Assembly (NCBI GenBank): GCA_937872985.1
Contig: CALMUW010000011.1
Span: 1-52,816, forward strand
From: an uncultured Alphaproteobacteria bacterium
GTDB lineage: Bacteria > Pseudomonadota > Alphaproteobacteria > Rhizobiales > Aestuariivirgaceae
Direction: 5' to 3'
Length of the DNA: 52,816 nt
The notes under the pieces were generated by a model. It saw only the letters and a program-made list of their open reading frames with translations, ran no database searches and was not told the DNA's origin. Shown here in pieces: positions 43,521 through 52,159 of the stretch (position 1 is its first letter; every line of letters begins with the position of its first letter). The position numbers and the translations under genes were made by a program.

Positions 43521-45304
43521 CAGGGACCGGGCGGCACCTGACCCGGTGCGGGCGTGATGGGCGGTGGCGGCACGGCGCCCGCGCCTCCGGGCGTTTCCTT
43601 GGCCTGCATGGAAGACGGCGTATCGGCCTGGGCGGTGGGCGGCACGGCATCCAGCCCGCCGGCAATCTTGGCCTCGACGCGGGCGAGGTCGGCAGGCTCC
43701 GGCTTGTTGTCCTTGGCGTGCTGCCACTGGAACTTCGCTTCCAGCTTGCGGCCCACCTGCCAATAGACATCGCCCAAGTGCTCGGCGATGGTGGGATCGG
43801 CAGAGGCCAGTTCCACCGCGCGCTCGAGATGCGGCAAAGCCTCGTCATATTTGCCGAGCTGGTAATAGGCCCAGCCCAGACTGTCGACGATGTAGCCATC
43901 GTTGGGCCTGACGTCGACCGCCTTCTTCACCATGGCCATGGCCTCGTCGAGATTGATCTTCTTCTCGATCATGGAATAGCCGAGATAGTTCAGCACCGGC
44001 GGTTCGTCCGGCGAGAGTTCCAGGGCCTTGCGGAAATCGGCCTCGGCCTCGGGCCAGCGCTTCAGGCGCTCGCGGGCGATGCCGCGATAATAGAACAGGC
44101 GCCAGTTGGCCTTGCCGGGCTTGGCCACCTGGGCCACGGCGCGGTCATAGACGGCGGCGGCCTTGTCGAAATTCTCATTGTTGCGATAGACATTGCCCAG
44201 GGTCATCAGGGCCGTCAGGTCATCGGGACTGCGCCCGAGAACCTGGTTCAACTGTTTTTCGGCCGCTTCCGTCTTGTCCATGCGTTCATAGTTGGTGGCG
44301 ATTTCAATGTCGGCATTGTTGCGCAGGACCGAGGCGGCGGGCACGCGGTCGTAGGCGGCATTGGCTTCGTCATAGATTTTCAACTCGCCGAAAATGTCGC
44401 CGAGCAGGGTGTTGGTCACCGGCTCATCGCCGCCGAAGCTCAGGGCAAGCTGACCATACATGAGGGCGATGTCGGTGGTCTGGTCGCCGTTGGTGGCGGC
44501 GGCGAGCGAGAACAGGGCCTCGGCCACGCCTGCCGCAACATCGGGAATGAAGCGCCTGGGCTTCACGCCCGCCCTGGCATTTTTCAGGTTCTCCGCCACC
44601 AGCACATTCTCTTCGTTGCCGCTGGCGAGGAAGCCGGCGTAAACCGCTTCGGCCTGATCCCGGCGGCCCTGGCGCTCCAGAAAATTGCCATAGGCCTGGG
44701 CCACGCGCAGCGAGGTGCCCGCCTGTTCATTGGCCTTGCGGTAAAGCGCATCGGCACGCATGGAATTTTTCAGGAAATCGGCAATGAGCGCGCCGTGGAA
44801 GGATTTGAAGTTCGCAAAACTGTCGGTCTTGTCGAGTTTGTCCAGCTCCTTCAGCGCCGCATCAAGCTTGCCGTCGCCCGCCCAGGCCCAGGCCGAAAGC
44901 AATGCCGCCGTCAGTTCACCGATGGGCGAATAGGCGGACTCGGCAAAGTGCGCCCTGGCCCTTTCGAAACGATGATTGCGCAGGGCATCAAGCCCCGCCA
45001 GGGTCCGGGCCAGGCGCTGCTGGCTGTCGAAGCGCAGGACCGACTTGGCCAGAACCGTCGCCTCGGCAATCTGGCCGGCCTGCACCCGATACTGCATCAG
45101 GCGCTCGGTCATGGTCTGGTTGCCGGGGTCCAGTTCCAGCGCCCGGGCCAGGGCATCGGCGGCGGTGCGGGCATCGCGGTCGGCGGCGGCGGAACGCGCC
45201 ACCAGATAGGCACCGGAAAGTGATTCCGCCCCGGTGGACAATGCGGCGGCGGGCGTGGCCGACAGAAGAAGCAACAGGACAAGCGAAGCGATGGGCCGGT
45301 TCAT
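43520..45304 (-). CDS. Exported tetratricopeptide-repeat protein
   Basis: This 594-residue protein has an N-terminal signal peptide (MNRPIASLVLLLLLSATPAAA) and no lipobox Cys. The rest is mostly helical TPR repeats, clearest in the C-terminal half: AVYDRAVAQVAKPGKANWRLFYYRGIARE, AEADFRKALELSPDEPPVLNYLGYS and LPHLERAVELASADPTIAEHLGDVYW. It is probably a periplasmic scaffold. The final 35 residues are a Pro/Gly/Thr-rich tail. The start ATG 45304 has AGGTGAG upstream. It is coupled to ispE by a 1-nt overlap, an arrangement I believe is seen in other rhizobia, with no known functional link. Confidence 0.88.
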   Translation of the reverse strand: MNRPIASLVLLLLLSATPAAALSTGAESLSGAYLVARSAAADRDARTAADALARALELDPGNQTMTERLMQYRVQAGQIAEATVLAKSVLRFDSQQRLARTLAGLDALRNHRFERARAHFAESAYSPIGELTAALLSAWAWAGDGKLDAALKELDKLDKTDSFANFKSFHGALIADFLKNSMRADALYRKANEQAGTSLRVAQAYGNFLERQGRRDQAEAVYAGFLASGNEENVLVAENLKNARAGVKPRRFIPDVAAGVAEALFSLAAATNGDQTTDIALMYGQLALSFGGDEPVTNTLLGDIFGELKIYDEANAAYDRVPAASVLRNNADIEIATNYERMDKTEAAEKQLNQVLGRSPDDLTALMTLGNVYRNNENFDKAAAVYDRAVAQVAKPGKANWRLFYYRGIARERLKRWPEAEADFRKALELSPDEPPVLNYLGYSMIEKKINLDEAMAMVKKAVDVRPNDGYIVDSLGWAYYQLGKYDEALPHLERAVELASADPTIAEHLGDVYWQVGRKLEAKFQWQHAKDNKPEPADLARVEAKIAGGLDAVPPTAQADTPSSMQAKETPGGAGAVPPPPITPAPGQVPPGP

Positions 45305-45385
45305 GAAAACTCACCTGAAATGGGATCTGCGGCGGGGCCGCGATTCATCGCCGGAAAATGCGGCCTTTTTCGGCAGGCCGCAATG

Positions 45386-45414
45386 AAAAAGGCGGGAGCC
45401 CTGCGGCCCCCGCC
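45386..45414 (-). terminator. Intrinsic terminator of the TadG-like gene
   Basis: On the minus strand, GGCGGG...CCCGCC (45414-45391, with inner GGC/GCC pairs) is followed by TTTTT (45390-45386). It begins 23 nt after the stop codon. A second hairpin, GCGGCC/GGCCGC (45360-45381), follows it. Confidence 0.85.
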
Positions 45415-45436
45415 TGTCGCCGTTTGGAATGCGCTA

Positions 45437-47332
45437 TCAGCGCGCCACGTAAAGCACGGTTTCGCGCAATTTGGCGCCAATGGCCGAGAAGGCGGTATCA
45501 AGGGCCGTGGTGTTGGCCGCGTCATAATAGTTGGTCGAGGCATTGGACGAGCAGTTCTGCAGCAAGGTCTTGGTGGTGCTGCTGCCCGACGACATGTTGA
45601 AGGCCACGGTGTAGATCTGCACACCCTTGTCCTTGATGGCCTTGCACAGGCCGGGCATGGCCTCGTCGGTGCGGCTCATGTTGCTGTTCATGGTGGCGGT
45701 CCAGCCCGCCTCATTCCAGTGATCGCCGGACGACATGGGATCATCGGACACGCCGCTGCGGTTATATTCGGCCGGATCGAGGGCATAGCCGTTGGCATTG
45801 TACTTGGAGCCAACATAGGAGAAGCCTTTGCCGGTGGTGCTGTCGCCGTCGGTCATCAGCACGATGACCTTGTTCCACTGCCGGTCATTGTAATTGGCAA
45901 TGGTGCCTTCGCCGATGGTGCCGACGCCCGCCACCTTGGTGAAGGGTTCGCCCGGCGAAATGGCGCGCCAGCCCCAGGCCAGGCCCTCGGGAATATTGGT
46001 GTTGCCACCGGACGCCAAGGCATCGATGGCCGTTTCAGCGGCGGTGCGCGAATAGGTCATGGGCGTGATGACTGATTTCGCCGCCGGGCAGTTGGTCTCC
46101 ACATCCGACAAATCAACAGAGCCGGAAGCCGTGGTATATTTCTTGTAGTTGTTGGCGAGCTTGCCCCAATAGGTGAACCATTTGGCCTTATCCGCCGCCG
46201 TTACTGAAGGCCAGGAATCGGAACTGAAAGCGACGTCCACCATATTATACCTGCTACAGCTCCAATTAAGACACTGTTTCTCCTGGGGCGGCGTTGGTTT
46301 GGCAAACGTCACGCTCGTGGTGTCGCCGCCGATATAGTTGGAGGGCCAGGACCCCCAATTGGAGCTGGAACTGGGCGAATCGGGCACGAAATAGGCTGGG
46401 AACAGGGAAGCCCCCGTGCCGGGCAGCGGCGGCTCGTCGCTGTTCTTATAATCCGTGCTGTTGATGGAGGTGACCGGCGAGCGGGCTTCGACACAGCCGC
46501 TCCAGCTCAGCCCGAGTTTCTTGTAGGCCTCGTAATTGCTCCAGCCGGTCACGGCAGCATCAGTGACAGGGTCGCGGAAATGCAGCGTGGACAGGGGGTT
46601 GCTGGCGCTGGTGTCGATCCAGTCGAGATTGAAGTCATTGGCATAGGTGATGTTGCCGTTCGCATCCTTCACCACATTGCCGGTGGAATCCTTCTTCGGC
46701 GCCACGTTCAGGCGGACAGAGCCGGAGAAGGGCACCACGGAAACGCGGATTTTCACATCGCTCGTGGTGGTTTTGTCGCCATAGAGATTCTTCAGCAGAT
46801 TCTTGGCCGCCGTTTTGGCGGAACTCATGTAATCCTTCATGGAGCCGGTCACGTCCATGACCAGCACCAATTCGATCTTGGAACCGCCCTTGGTGATCTG
46901 GGTGCTGGCGGTCATGGGAATGGTGGAATTGCCCAGGAAGCCGGAGAAGATGTTGCTGTGGTTGTGGGTGACGCCCAGGGTGACATCGGTGCTGGTCACC
47001 GTCAGTTCGATATTTTCCTTGGTGATGTCCGTGGCACCGGGGAAATTGGTCTTGATATAGTTATGAGCAACGGTCTTCAGGGCGTCGTAGTCCACCTTGC
47101 TGGCATCGGCGCCGGGGTCGCGCGCAACCGCCAGGGCGGCCGTGTCCACGGCAACCTGGAAGTGGGCCTTGTCGGAGTTGTAGCGTTCCATCTCGATGGC
47201 GGCGGCACCCATCATGAAGAGGGGGACAGCGGCAAGGCCGGTGGTCAGGGCGACCTGCCCGGACTGGTTCGAGAAATAGTGGCGCAGCTTGTGCACCAGA
47301 GACTGTGACGCAACCCCGAAACGCTTGGACAT
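45437..47332 (-). CDS. TadG-like pilus-assembly protein with von Willebrand A domain
   Basis: This 631-residue protein has the TadE/TadG N-terminus: a short basic leader, SGQVALTTGLAAVPLFMMGAAAIEME as the single membrane segment (about 24-48), then DKAHFQVAVDTAALA. A VWA domain follows, with a MIDAS variant D160-x-T162-x-S164 (LVMDVTGSMKDY) and later VIVLMTDGDSTTG. Residues about 215-400 form a large insertion rich in Trp, Ser, Asn and Tyr with paired Cys, absent from short TadG proteins. DNA there (about 46130-46690) is visibly less GC-rich. No tad or flp genes lie nearby. AGGGGAATACC precedes ATG 47332. Confidence 0.85.
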   Translation of the reverse strand: MSKRFGVASQSLVHKLRHYFSNQSGQVALTTGLAAVPLFMMGAAAIEMERYNSDKAHFQVAVDTAALAVARDPGADASKVDYDALKTVAHNYIKTNFPGATDITKENIELTVTSTDVTLGVTHNHSNIFSGFLGNSTIPMTASTQITKGGSKIELVLVMDVTGSMKDYMSSAKTAAKNLLKNLYGDKTTTSDVKIRVSVVPFSGSVRLNVAPKKDSTGNVVKDANGNITYANDFNLDWIDTSASNPLSTLHFRDPVTDAAVTGWSNYEAYKKLGLSWSGCVEARSPVTSINSTDYKNSDEPPLPGTGASLFPAYFVPDSPSSSSNWGSWPSNYIGGDTTSVTFAKPTPPQEKQCLNWSCSRYNMVDVAFSSDSWPSVTAADKAKWFTYWGKLANNYKKYTTASGSVDLSDVETNCPAAKSVITPMTYSRTAAETAIDALASGGNTNIPEGLAWGWRAISPGEPFTKVAGVGTIGEGTIANYNDRQWNKVIVLMTDGDSTTGKGFSYVGSKYNANGYALDPAEYNRSGVSDDPMSSGDHWNEAGWTATMNSNMSRTDEAMPGLCKAIKDKGVQIYTVAFNMSSGSSTTKTLLQNCSSNASTNYYDAANTTALDTAFSAIGAKLRETVLYVAR

Positions 47333-47461
47333 GGTATTCCCCTGTTTGTTTGGGGAACACTTAGGCCAGCCTCATAAAGGGGGGCTTTCGGCAATCGGTG
47401 CAATTTTAGCAATCCCGGCCCGCAGCCAGAAATGGGCAGAAAGCCTGCGGAGATGGTGAAC

Positions 47462-47497
47462 AAAAGCCTGCCAGAACCCATGGGCTTTGACAGGCTT
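47462..47497 (-). terminator. Intrinsic terminator of the ETF-QO gene
   Basis: On the minus strand, AAGCCTG (47497-47491) pairs with CAGGCTT (47470-47464), with a CCCATGGG palindrome in the loop, and is followed by TTTTG. It lies 17 nt after the ETF-QO stop codon. Confidence 0.75.
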
Positions 47498-47514
47498 AAA
47501 TTTGCGTGAAAATC

Positions 47515-49176
47515 TCACATGTTGGGATAGTTCGGGCCCTCGCCGCCCTGCGGCACCACCCAGGTGATGTTCTGCGACGGATCCTTGATGTCGCAGGTCT
47601 TGCAGTGGACGCAGTTCTGGGCGTTGATCTGGAAGCGTTTCTCGCCCTTGTCGGTGGTCACGATCTCGTAAACCCCTGCCGGGCAATAGCGCTGGGCCGG
47701 TTCATCCCATTTCGGCAGGTTGACAGCAACAGGGATTGACGGGTCGGCCAGAACCAGATGGCAAGGCTCGTCCTCCTCGTGATTGGTGGCGGAGAAGGCC
47801 ACGTTGGTCAGGCGGTCGAAGGACAGGACGCCATCGGGCTTGGGGTAGTCGATCTTCGGACATTCAGAGGCGGGCTTCAGCGTGGCCCAGTCCGCCTTGC
47901 CATGTTTCCAGGTGCCCAGGCCGAAGCCGAAGAGGCTTTGCAGCCACATGTCCAGCCCGCCCAGCGACAGGCCGCCCCAGAGTCCCAGTCTGGACCACAT
48001 GGGCTTCACGTTCTTCACCTTGCGCAGGTCGTCATAAATCCACGAGTGCTCATAGGCCGCCTGATAGGACGACAGTTCGTCGCCTTCGCGGCCCGCCTGC
48101 AGGGCCGCGTGCGCCGCCTCGGCCGCCAGCATGCCGCTCTTCATGGCGTTGTGCGATCCCTTGATGCGCGGCACATTCATGAAGCCCGCCGCGCAGCCCA
48201 GCAGTGCGCCGCCGGGGAAGGGCAGCTTCGGCACCGACTGAAGCCCGCCTTCGGTGAGGGCGCGGGCGCCATAGGCGACCCGGCGGCCACCCTCCAGCAC
48301 CTCGGCGATGAGCGGGTGGTGCTTGAAGCGCTGGAACTCCATGTAGGGAAAGAGGTGAGGGTTCTCGTAGTTCAAGTGGACCACGAAGCCCACGGAGACG
48401 AGATTGTCCTCGAGATGGTACATGAAGGAGCCGCCGCCGGTCCTGCCGTCGAGCGGCCAGCCCATGGTGTGGGTGACCTGGCCGGGCTTGTGCTTCTCCG
48501 GTTTCACTTCCCACAGTTCCTTCATGCCGAGGCCGAACTTCTGCGGCTCGCGGCCCTCGGACAGGTTGAAGCGCTGGATGACCTGCCTGGACAGCGAGCC
48601 GCGCGCGCCTTCGGCCAGCAGGACATATTTGCCGCGCAACTCCATGCCGGGCTGATAGTCGGCCTTGTGCGAACCGTCGCGCGCCAGGCCCATGACGCCC
48701 GCCACCACGCCGCGGATGGAGCCATCGGCGCGGGTCAGCAATTCCGAGGCGGCGAAGCCCGGATAGATTTCAACGCCCACTGCTTCCGCCTGGGTAGCAA
48801 GCCAGCGGCAGACATTGCCCAGCGACACGGCATATTTGCCGTGATTGTCCATGAAGCGCGGCATGGTCCAGTTGGGCAGCCTGATCTTCCAGTTCTTGCC
48901 GAGGAGAAAGAAGCGGTCCTCCTTCACCGCGGTCTTGAGCGGCGCATCCTTTTCCTTCCAGTCGGGGATCAGCTCCGTGAGCGCGATGGGATCGATCACG
49001 GCACCGGAGAGAATGTGGGCACCGACCTCGGAGCCCTTTTCCAGCACGCAGACGGTGGTGTCGGGCGAGAGTTGCTTGAGGCGGATGGCAGCGGCGAGGC
49101 CAGAGGGGCCGGCCCCCACGATCACCACATCATAATCCATGCCTTCGCGTTCAACCTGTTCCACAGCCTGCTCCAT
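47515..49176 (-). CDS. Electron transfer flavoprotein-ubiquinone oxidoreductase
   Basis: This 553-residue membrane-associated Fe-S flavoprotein passes electrons from ETF (fatty acid and amino acid oxidation) to ubiquinone. FAD-binding VVIVGAGPSGLAAA lies near 17-30 and EKGSEVGAHILSGAVIDP follows. The C-terminal [4Fe-4S] domain has RYCPAGVYEI and NCVHCKTCDIKDPSQNI, giving the four cluster cysteines. The start is ATG 49176; upstream in-frame sequence overlaps the divergent UDG-like gene and lacks homology. It probably re-oxidises ETF used by dehydrogenases. ETF genes are not in this window. Confidence 0.95.
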   Translation of the reverse strand: MEQAVEQVEREGMDYDVVIVGAGPSGLAAAIRLKQLSPDTTVCVLEKGSEVGAHILSGAVIDPIALTELIPDWKEKDAPLKTAVKEDRFFLLGKNWKIRLPNWTMPRFMDNHGKYAVSLGNVCRWLATQAEAVGVEIYPGFAASELLTRADGSIRGVVAGVMGLARDGSHKADYQPGMELRGKYVLLAEGARGSLSRQVIQRFNLSEGREPQKFGLGMKELWEVKPEKHKPGQVTHTMGWPLDGRTGGGSFMYHLEDNLVSVGFVVHLNYENPHLFPYMEFQRFKHHPLIAEVLEGGRRVAYGARALTEGGLQSVPKLPFPGGALLGCAAGFMNVPRIKGSHNAMKSGMLAAEAAHAALQAGREGDELSSYQAAYEHSWIYDDLRKVKNVKPMWSRLGLWGGLSLGGLDMWLQSLFGFGLGTWKHGKADWATLKPASECPKIDYPKPDGVLSFDRLTNVAFSATNHEEDEPCHLVLADPSIPVAVNLPKWDEPAQRYCPAGVYEIVTTDKGEKRFQINAQNCVHCKTCDIKDPSQNITWVVPQGGEGPNYPNM

Positions 49177-49235
49177 GGGATGCCGTCGTTTCGGAAACCT
49201 GTTATAGGGGGTGGAACCCGCTTTCAAGGCAACAA

Positions 49236-50048
49236 TTGACGCGCATTTCCGTGACCTCGAGTGAACCATCCCTGTCTGCCGCCGCTGCGGCCCGCGCCCT
49301 GCTCTGGCTTGCCGAGGCGGGGGCGGACGAAAACATTCTGGACGCCGGGCAAAATCGCTTTGAGGTGGCGACGGAAGCTGCCAGGCCCGCATCTCCACCG
49401 GCAAAAGCTGCGGTAGTTTCCTTCCCTGCCTCGGGCACGCTGGCCGAACGGGCGAGCGCTCTGGCCCGGGGCTGCGCCACCCTTGCCGAACTGCAGGATG
49501 CCCTGCGCGGTTTCGCCGAACTGGGTCTTTCCAAAAGCGCCAGCAACCTGTGTTTCTGCGCCGGGGCGATGCGGCCCAGGGTTCTGGTGCTGGGCGCACA
49601 GCCGGGCCGGGACGAGGACCTGGCGGGCCTGCCCTTCGCCGACAAGCGGGCCCTGTTGCTGGAGCGCATGCTGGCCGCCATCGGGCTGTCGGCGGCGGAG
49701 ACGGGCGATGCCCTGCTGGCCAATGTCGTTCCCTTCCGGCCGCCGGGCGACCGCAAGCCCTCGGACATCGAGATGTCCCTGTGCCTGCCCTTCGTCACGC
49801 GGCTCATTGCCCTGACCCGGCCGCGCTTCATTCTCTCGCTGGGGGCGCTGCCGGCGCGCCATCTGGCGGCGGGCGACGAGGCCGTGACCCGGCAGCGCGG
49901 CAGATGGCTTGCGCTTCAGCCGGAAGGGGCCCCCCCCATCCGGGTCATGACCACCTTCGCGCCCGACTATCTGCTGCGCCAGCCGCAACACAAGCGCCTG
50001 GCCTGGGCTGACCTGCTGGCGCTGCGCGAGGCCATGGATGGTGATTGA
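49236..50048 (+). CDS. Divergent uracil-DNA glycosylase (family 4-like) protein, likely altered active site
   Basis: This 270-residue protein follows the alphaproteobacterial family-4 UDG layout: a variable Ala/Pro-rich N-terminus, then SASNLCFCAGAMRPRVLVLG, LLERMLAAIGLS, NVVPFRPPGDRKPSDIEM, and YLLRQPQHKRLAWADLLAL. Key motifs differ: GExPG is GAQPG (Ala121), the motif HPxYL is APDYL (Ala242), and the first cluster Cys expected near residue 95 is absent (FAELGLSK), although Cys106 and Cys108 exist. It may be inactive or have another role. Start TTG 49236 has AAGG upstream; GTG 49251 is an alternative. It is coupled to the LysE gene by an 11-nt overlap. Confidence 0.75.
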   Translation: MTRISVTSSEPSLSAAAAARALLWLAEAGADENILDAGQNRFEVATEAARPASPPAKAAVVSFPASGTLAERASALARGCATLAELQDALRGFAELGLSKSASNLCFCAGAMRPRVLVLGAQPGRDEDLAGLPFADKRALLLERMLAAIGLSAAETGDALLANVVPFRPPGDRKPSDIEMSLCLPFVTRLIALTRPRFILSLGALPARHLAAGDEAVTRQRGRWLALQPEGAPPIRVMTTFAPDYLLRQPQHKRLAWADLLALREAMDGD

Positions 50049-50664
50049 GCCCGGCGATCTCGCACTCTTCTATATGGCGGCGCTGGCGCTGAACCTGACG
50101 CCCGGCAATGACATGATGTATGTGCTGGGCCAGAGCCTGAAGGCAGGCGCGCGCGCGGGGCTGGCGGGGGCGCTGGGCGTGGGCGCGGGCGGATTGGTGC
50201 ATCTGGCGCTGGTGGCGCTGGGGGTGGCCGTGGTGCTGGCCGAGCACCCGATGGCCTTCGACCTGTTGCGCTATGGCGGGGCGGCCTATCTTCTCTGGCT
50301 GGCCGTCAAGACCCTGCGCCAGCGCCCCGACTTCGCGCCGGCGGCGGCAGCGGGCGGCAGCCTGTTCAAGGCTTTCCGCGACGGGCTGGTGGTCAATGTC
50401 CTGAACCCCAAGGTCATCCTGTTCATGTTTGCCTTCCTGCCGCCCTTCGTGAAACCGGCCAACGGTGCTCCCCTGCTGCAACTCATTGGTCTCGGGCTGA
50501 TCTTCACGCTGAATGGCACAGTGGTGAACGGACTGGTGGCGCTGGCGGCAGGCCGCATCGGCGACCGGCTGGCCCGCGATCAATCCCTGGCCCGCTGGTT
50601 TCAACGCGCCTCGGCCGGGGTCTTCGGCCTGTTGGCGCTGCGTCTTGTGATGGAGAGAAAATGA
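50038..50664 (+). CDS. LysE/RhtB-family amino acid exporter
   Basis: This 208-residue inner-membrane protein has about six hydrophobic segments. Family sequence near the start is LALNLTPGNDMMYVLGQSLKAGARAGLAGALGVGAGG, with ILFMFAFLPPFV after the central basic loop. These exporters release excess amino acids or analogues; substrate is unknown. Its start lies 11 nt inside the UDG-like gene and its stop overlaps moaB (ATGA, 50661-50664). Confidence 0.9.
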   Translation: MVIEPGDLALFYMAALALNLTPGNDMMYVLGQSLKAGARAGLAGALGVGAGGLVHLALVALGVAVVLAEHPMAFDLLRYGGAAYLLWLAVKTLRQRPDFAPAAAAGGSLFKAFRDGLVVNVLNPKVILFMFAFLPPFVKPANGAPLLQLIGLGLIFTLNGTVVNGLVALAAGRIGDRLARDQSLARWFQRASAGVFGLLALRLVMERK

Positions 50665-51245
50665 CGGCCAATCCCGCCCCCCGCCCCTTCATTCCCGTGG
50701 GCTTTGCCGTGCTCACCATTTCCGACACGCGCGCAGCCGGGAACGATGTCTCCGGCGATACGCTGGCCAGGCGCATCGAAGCCTCCGGCCACCGGCTGGT
50801 GGCACGCGCCATCGTGAGGGACGAGGTGCGCTCGATCCGCGCGGCGGTGAAAGGCTTTGCCGCGCGCCAGGAGGTTCAGGCCATCATCACCACCGGCGGC
50901 ACGGGGCTGACCGGCCGCGATGTCACCATCGAAGCGGTGAAGCCGCTGTTCGACAAGGAGATGGACGGCTTCTCCGCCATGTTTCATCAGGTGAGCTTCG
51001 GCAAGATCGGCATGACCACCATGCAGTCACGGGTCAGCGCCGGGCTGATCAACTGCACATATGTCTTCTGCCTGCCGGGTTCGCCCGGCGCCTGCAAGGA
51101 TGGCTGGGACGAGATTCTGGTGAAGCAGTTTGACAACCGCACCCTGCCGTCAAACTTCGTGGACATCATGCCCCGGCTGGATGAACACCGGCGGCGGAAC
51201 CCCTCTCAGACGCGGCGCGCAAAGGGCAAGCGCACCACATCGTAA
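50661..51245 (+). CDS. moaB: Molybdenum cofactor biosynthesis protein MoaB/MogA family
   Basis: This 194-residue protein has the MoCF-binding fold: VLTISDTRAAGNDVSGDTLARRI near the N-terminus and ITTGGTGLTGRDVTIEAV near 75-92. FCLPGSPGACKDGWDEIL lies toward the end. It adenylylates or binds molybdopterin on the way to the molybdenum cofactor; MoaB is more likely than MogA from its length and the PGSPGACKDGW segment. It is translationally coupled to the LysE gene. The last 40 nt overlap the convergent EamA gene. Confidence 0.88.
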   Translation: MTANPAPRPFIPVGFAVLTISDTRAAGNDVSGDTLARRIEASGHRLVARAIVRDEVRSIRAAVKGFAARQEVQAIITTGGTGLTGRDVTIEAVKPLFDKEMDGFSAMFHQVSFGKIGMTTMQSRVSAGLINCTYVFCLPGSPGACKDGWDEILVKQFDNRTLPSNFVDIMPRLDEHRRRNPSQTRRAKGKRTTS

Positions 51246-52078
51246 ACCACCGCCAGACCAAAGAGCAGGATGAGGCCGCCCATGACCTGGACCCTGTTGA
51301 TCTCTTCACCGAGCACCAGGGCGGCGGTGGCGATGCCGATGGGTGTCATCAGCAGGATGAAGGGCATGGCTTCATCCACCCGCACCCGGCGCAACAGCGA
51401 AAACCAGGCCTGATAGGCAAGATAGAAACCAAAGACCGCGACAAAGGCCAGGGCCGCCCATTGCACCACATTGGCGCTGGTGAGCGATTGCCACTGGCCC
51501 TGTTCCAGCAGGAAGGTTGCCAGGATCAGTTGCGGGGTGCCCGCCAGTGCATTGGCGCGCAACATGGTCAGGCCATCATCGCGGCCGTGCATGCGGGTCA
51601 GCACCTGACCCATGGCCCAGAACACGCCGCTGGCAATGACGGCAAGAGTCGGCAGGAGCGGCGGCTTCTCCACCGGCAGGCCAATGACGATGACCACGCC
51701 GAGCAGGGCAATGAGCGTGCCGATCAGCTTGCGGGCATTCAGGGCCTCGCCCGCCAGGAGCCAGCCCATGAAGACCGCCGCCGGCACCTGAGCCTGCAAC
51801 AGCAGATTGGCCGTGGCGGCGTTGAGGGTTTTCAAGCCCCAGAGCGCGAGCGCCCCCTGAATGGTCACGGCGAAGGCCGAGATGATCACGACATGACGCC
51901 AGGGCGTCTTGATCGCGGTGCGGCTGGTCAGGGTGGTGGCCAGGGCAATGAAGCCATAGATCAAGAGCATCATGAAGAGTGGCGGAAAGTGCTGGGCCGC
52001 CGGTTTGGCCAGCGTAAAGCCCGCGCCCCAGCACACGGGCGGCAGGAGAGCAAGCAGCAAGGTCCGGGGCGGCAACAT
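51206..52078 (-). CDS. EamA/DMT-family transporter
   Basis: This 290-residue drug/metabolite transporter superfamily protein has ten predicted membrane segments in two EamA repeats (about 1-135 and 145-285). Typical features are the N-terminal LLPPVCWGAGFTLAKPAAQHFPP and the second-repeat end PFILLMTPIGIATAALVLGEEIN. It probably exports or imports a small metabolite such as an amino acid; substrate is unknown. It converges on and overlaps moaB by 40 nt. Its upstream region is shared with the radical SAM gene and holds the LexA-type box. Confidence 0.88.
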   Translation of the reverse strand: MLPPRTLLLALLPPVCWGAGFTLAKPAAQHFPPLFMMLLIYGFIALATTLTSRTAIKTPWRHVVIISAFAVTIQGALALWGLKTLNAATANLLLQAQVPAAVFMGWLLAGEALNARKLIGTLIALLGVVIVIGLPVEKPPLLPTLAVIASGVFWAMGQVLTRMHGRDDGLTMLRANALAGTPQLILATFLLEQGQWQSLTSANVVQWAALAFVAVFGFYLAYQAWFSLLRRVRVDEAMPFILLMTPIGIATAALVLGEEINRVQVMGGLILLFGLAVVYDVVRLPFARRV

Positions 52079-52120
52079 GAATGATGGCCCTTGCAGGAGT
52101 TTTCATGTTCACGCAAGTTT

Positions 52121-52135
52121 GTTCTTGCTTTGTTC
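52121..52135. promoter_or_regulatory. LexA-type SOS box (GTTC-N7-GTTC)
   Basis: GTTC (52121-52124) and GTTC (52132-52135) are separated by exactly 7 nt, the direct-repeat operator recognised by alphaproteobacterial LexA. It lies 24 nt upstream of the radical SAM start and 42 nt upstream of the divergent EamA start. The site is AT-rich against its GC-rich surroundings. Confidence 0.65.
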
Positions 52136-52159
52136 TCATGGATGCGGCAGTATTTCGCC

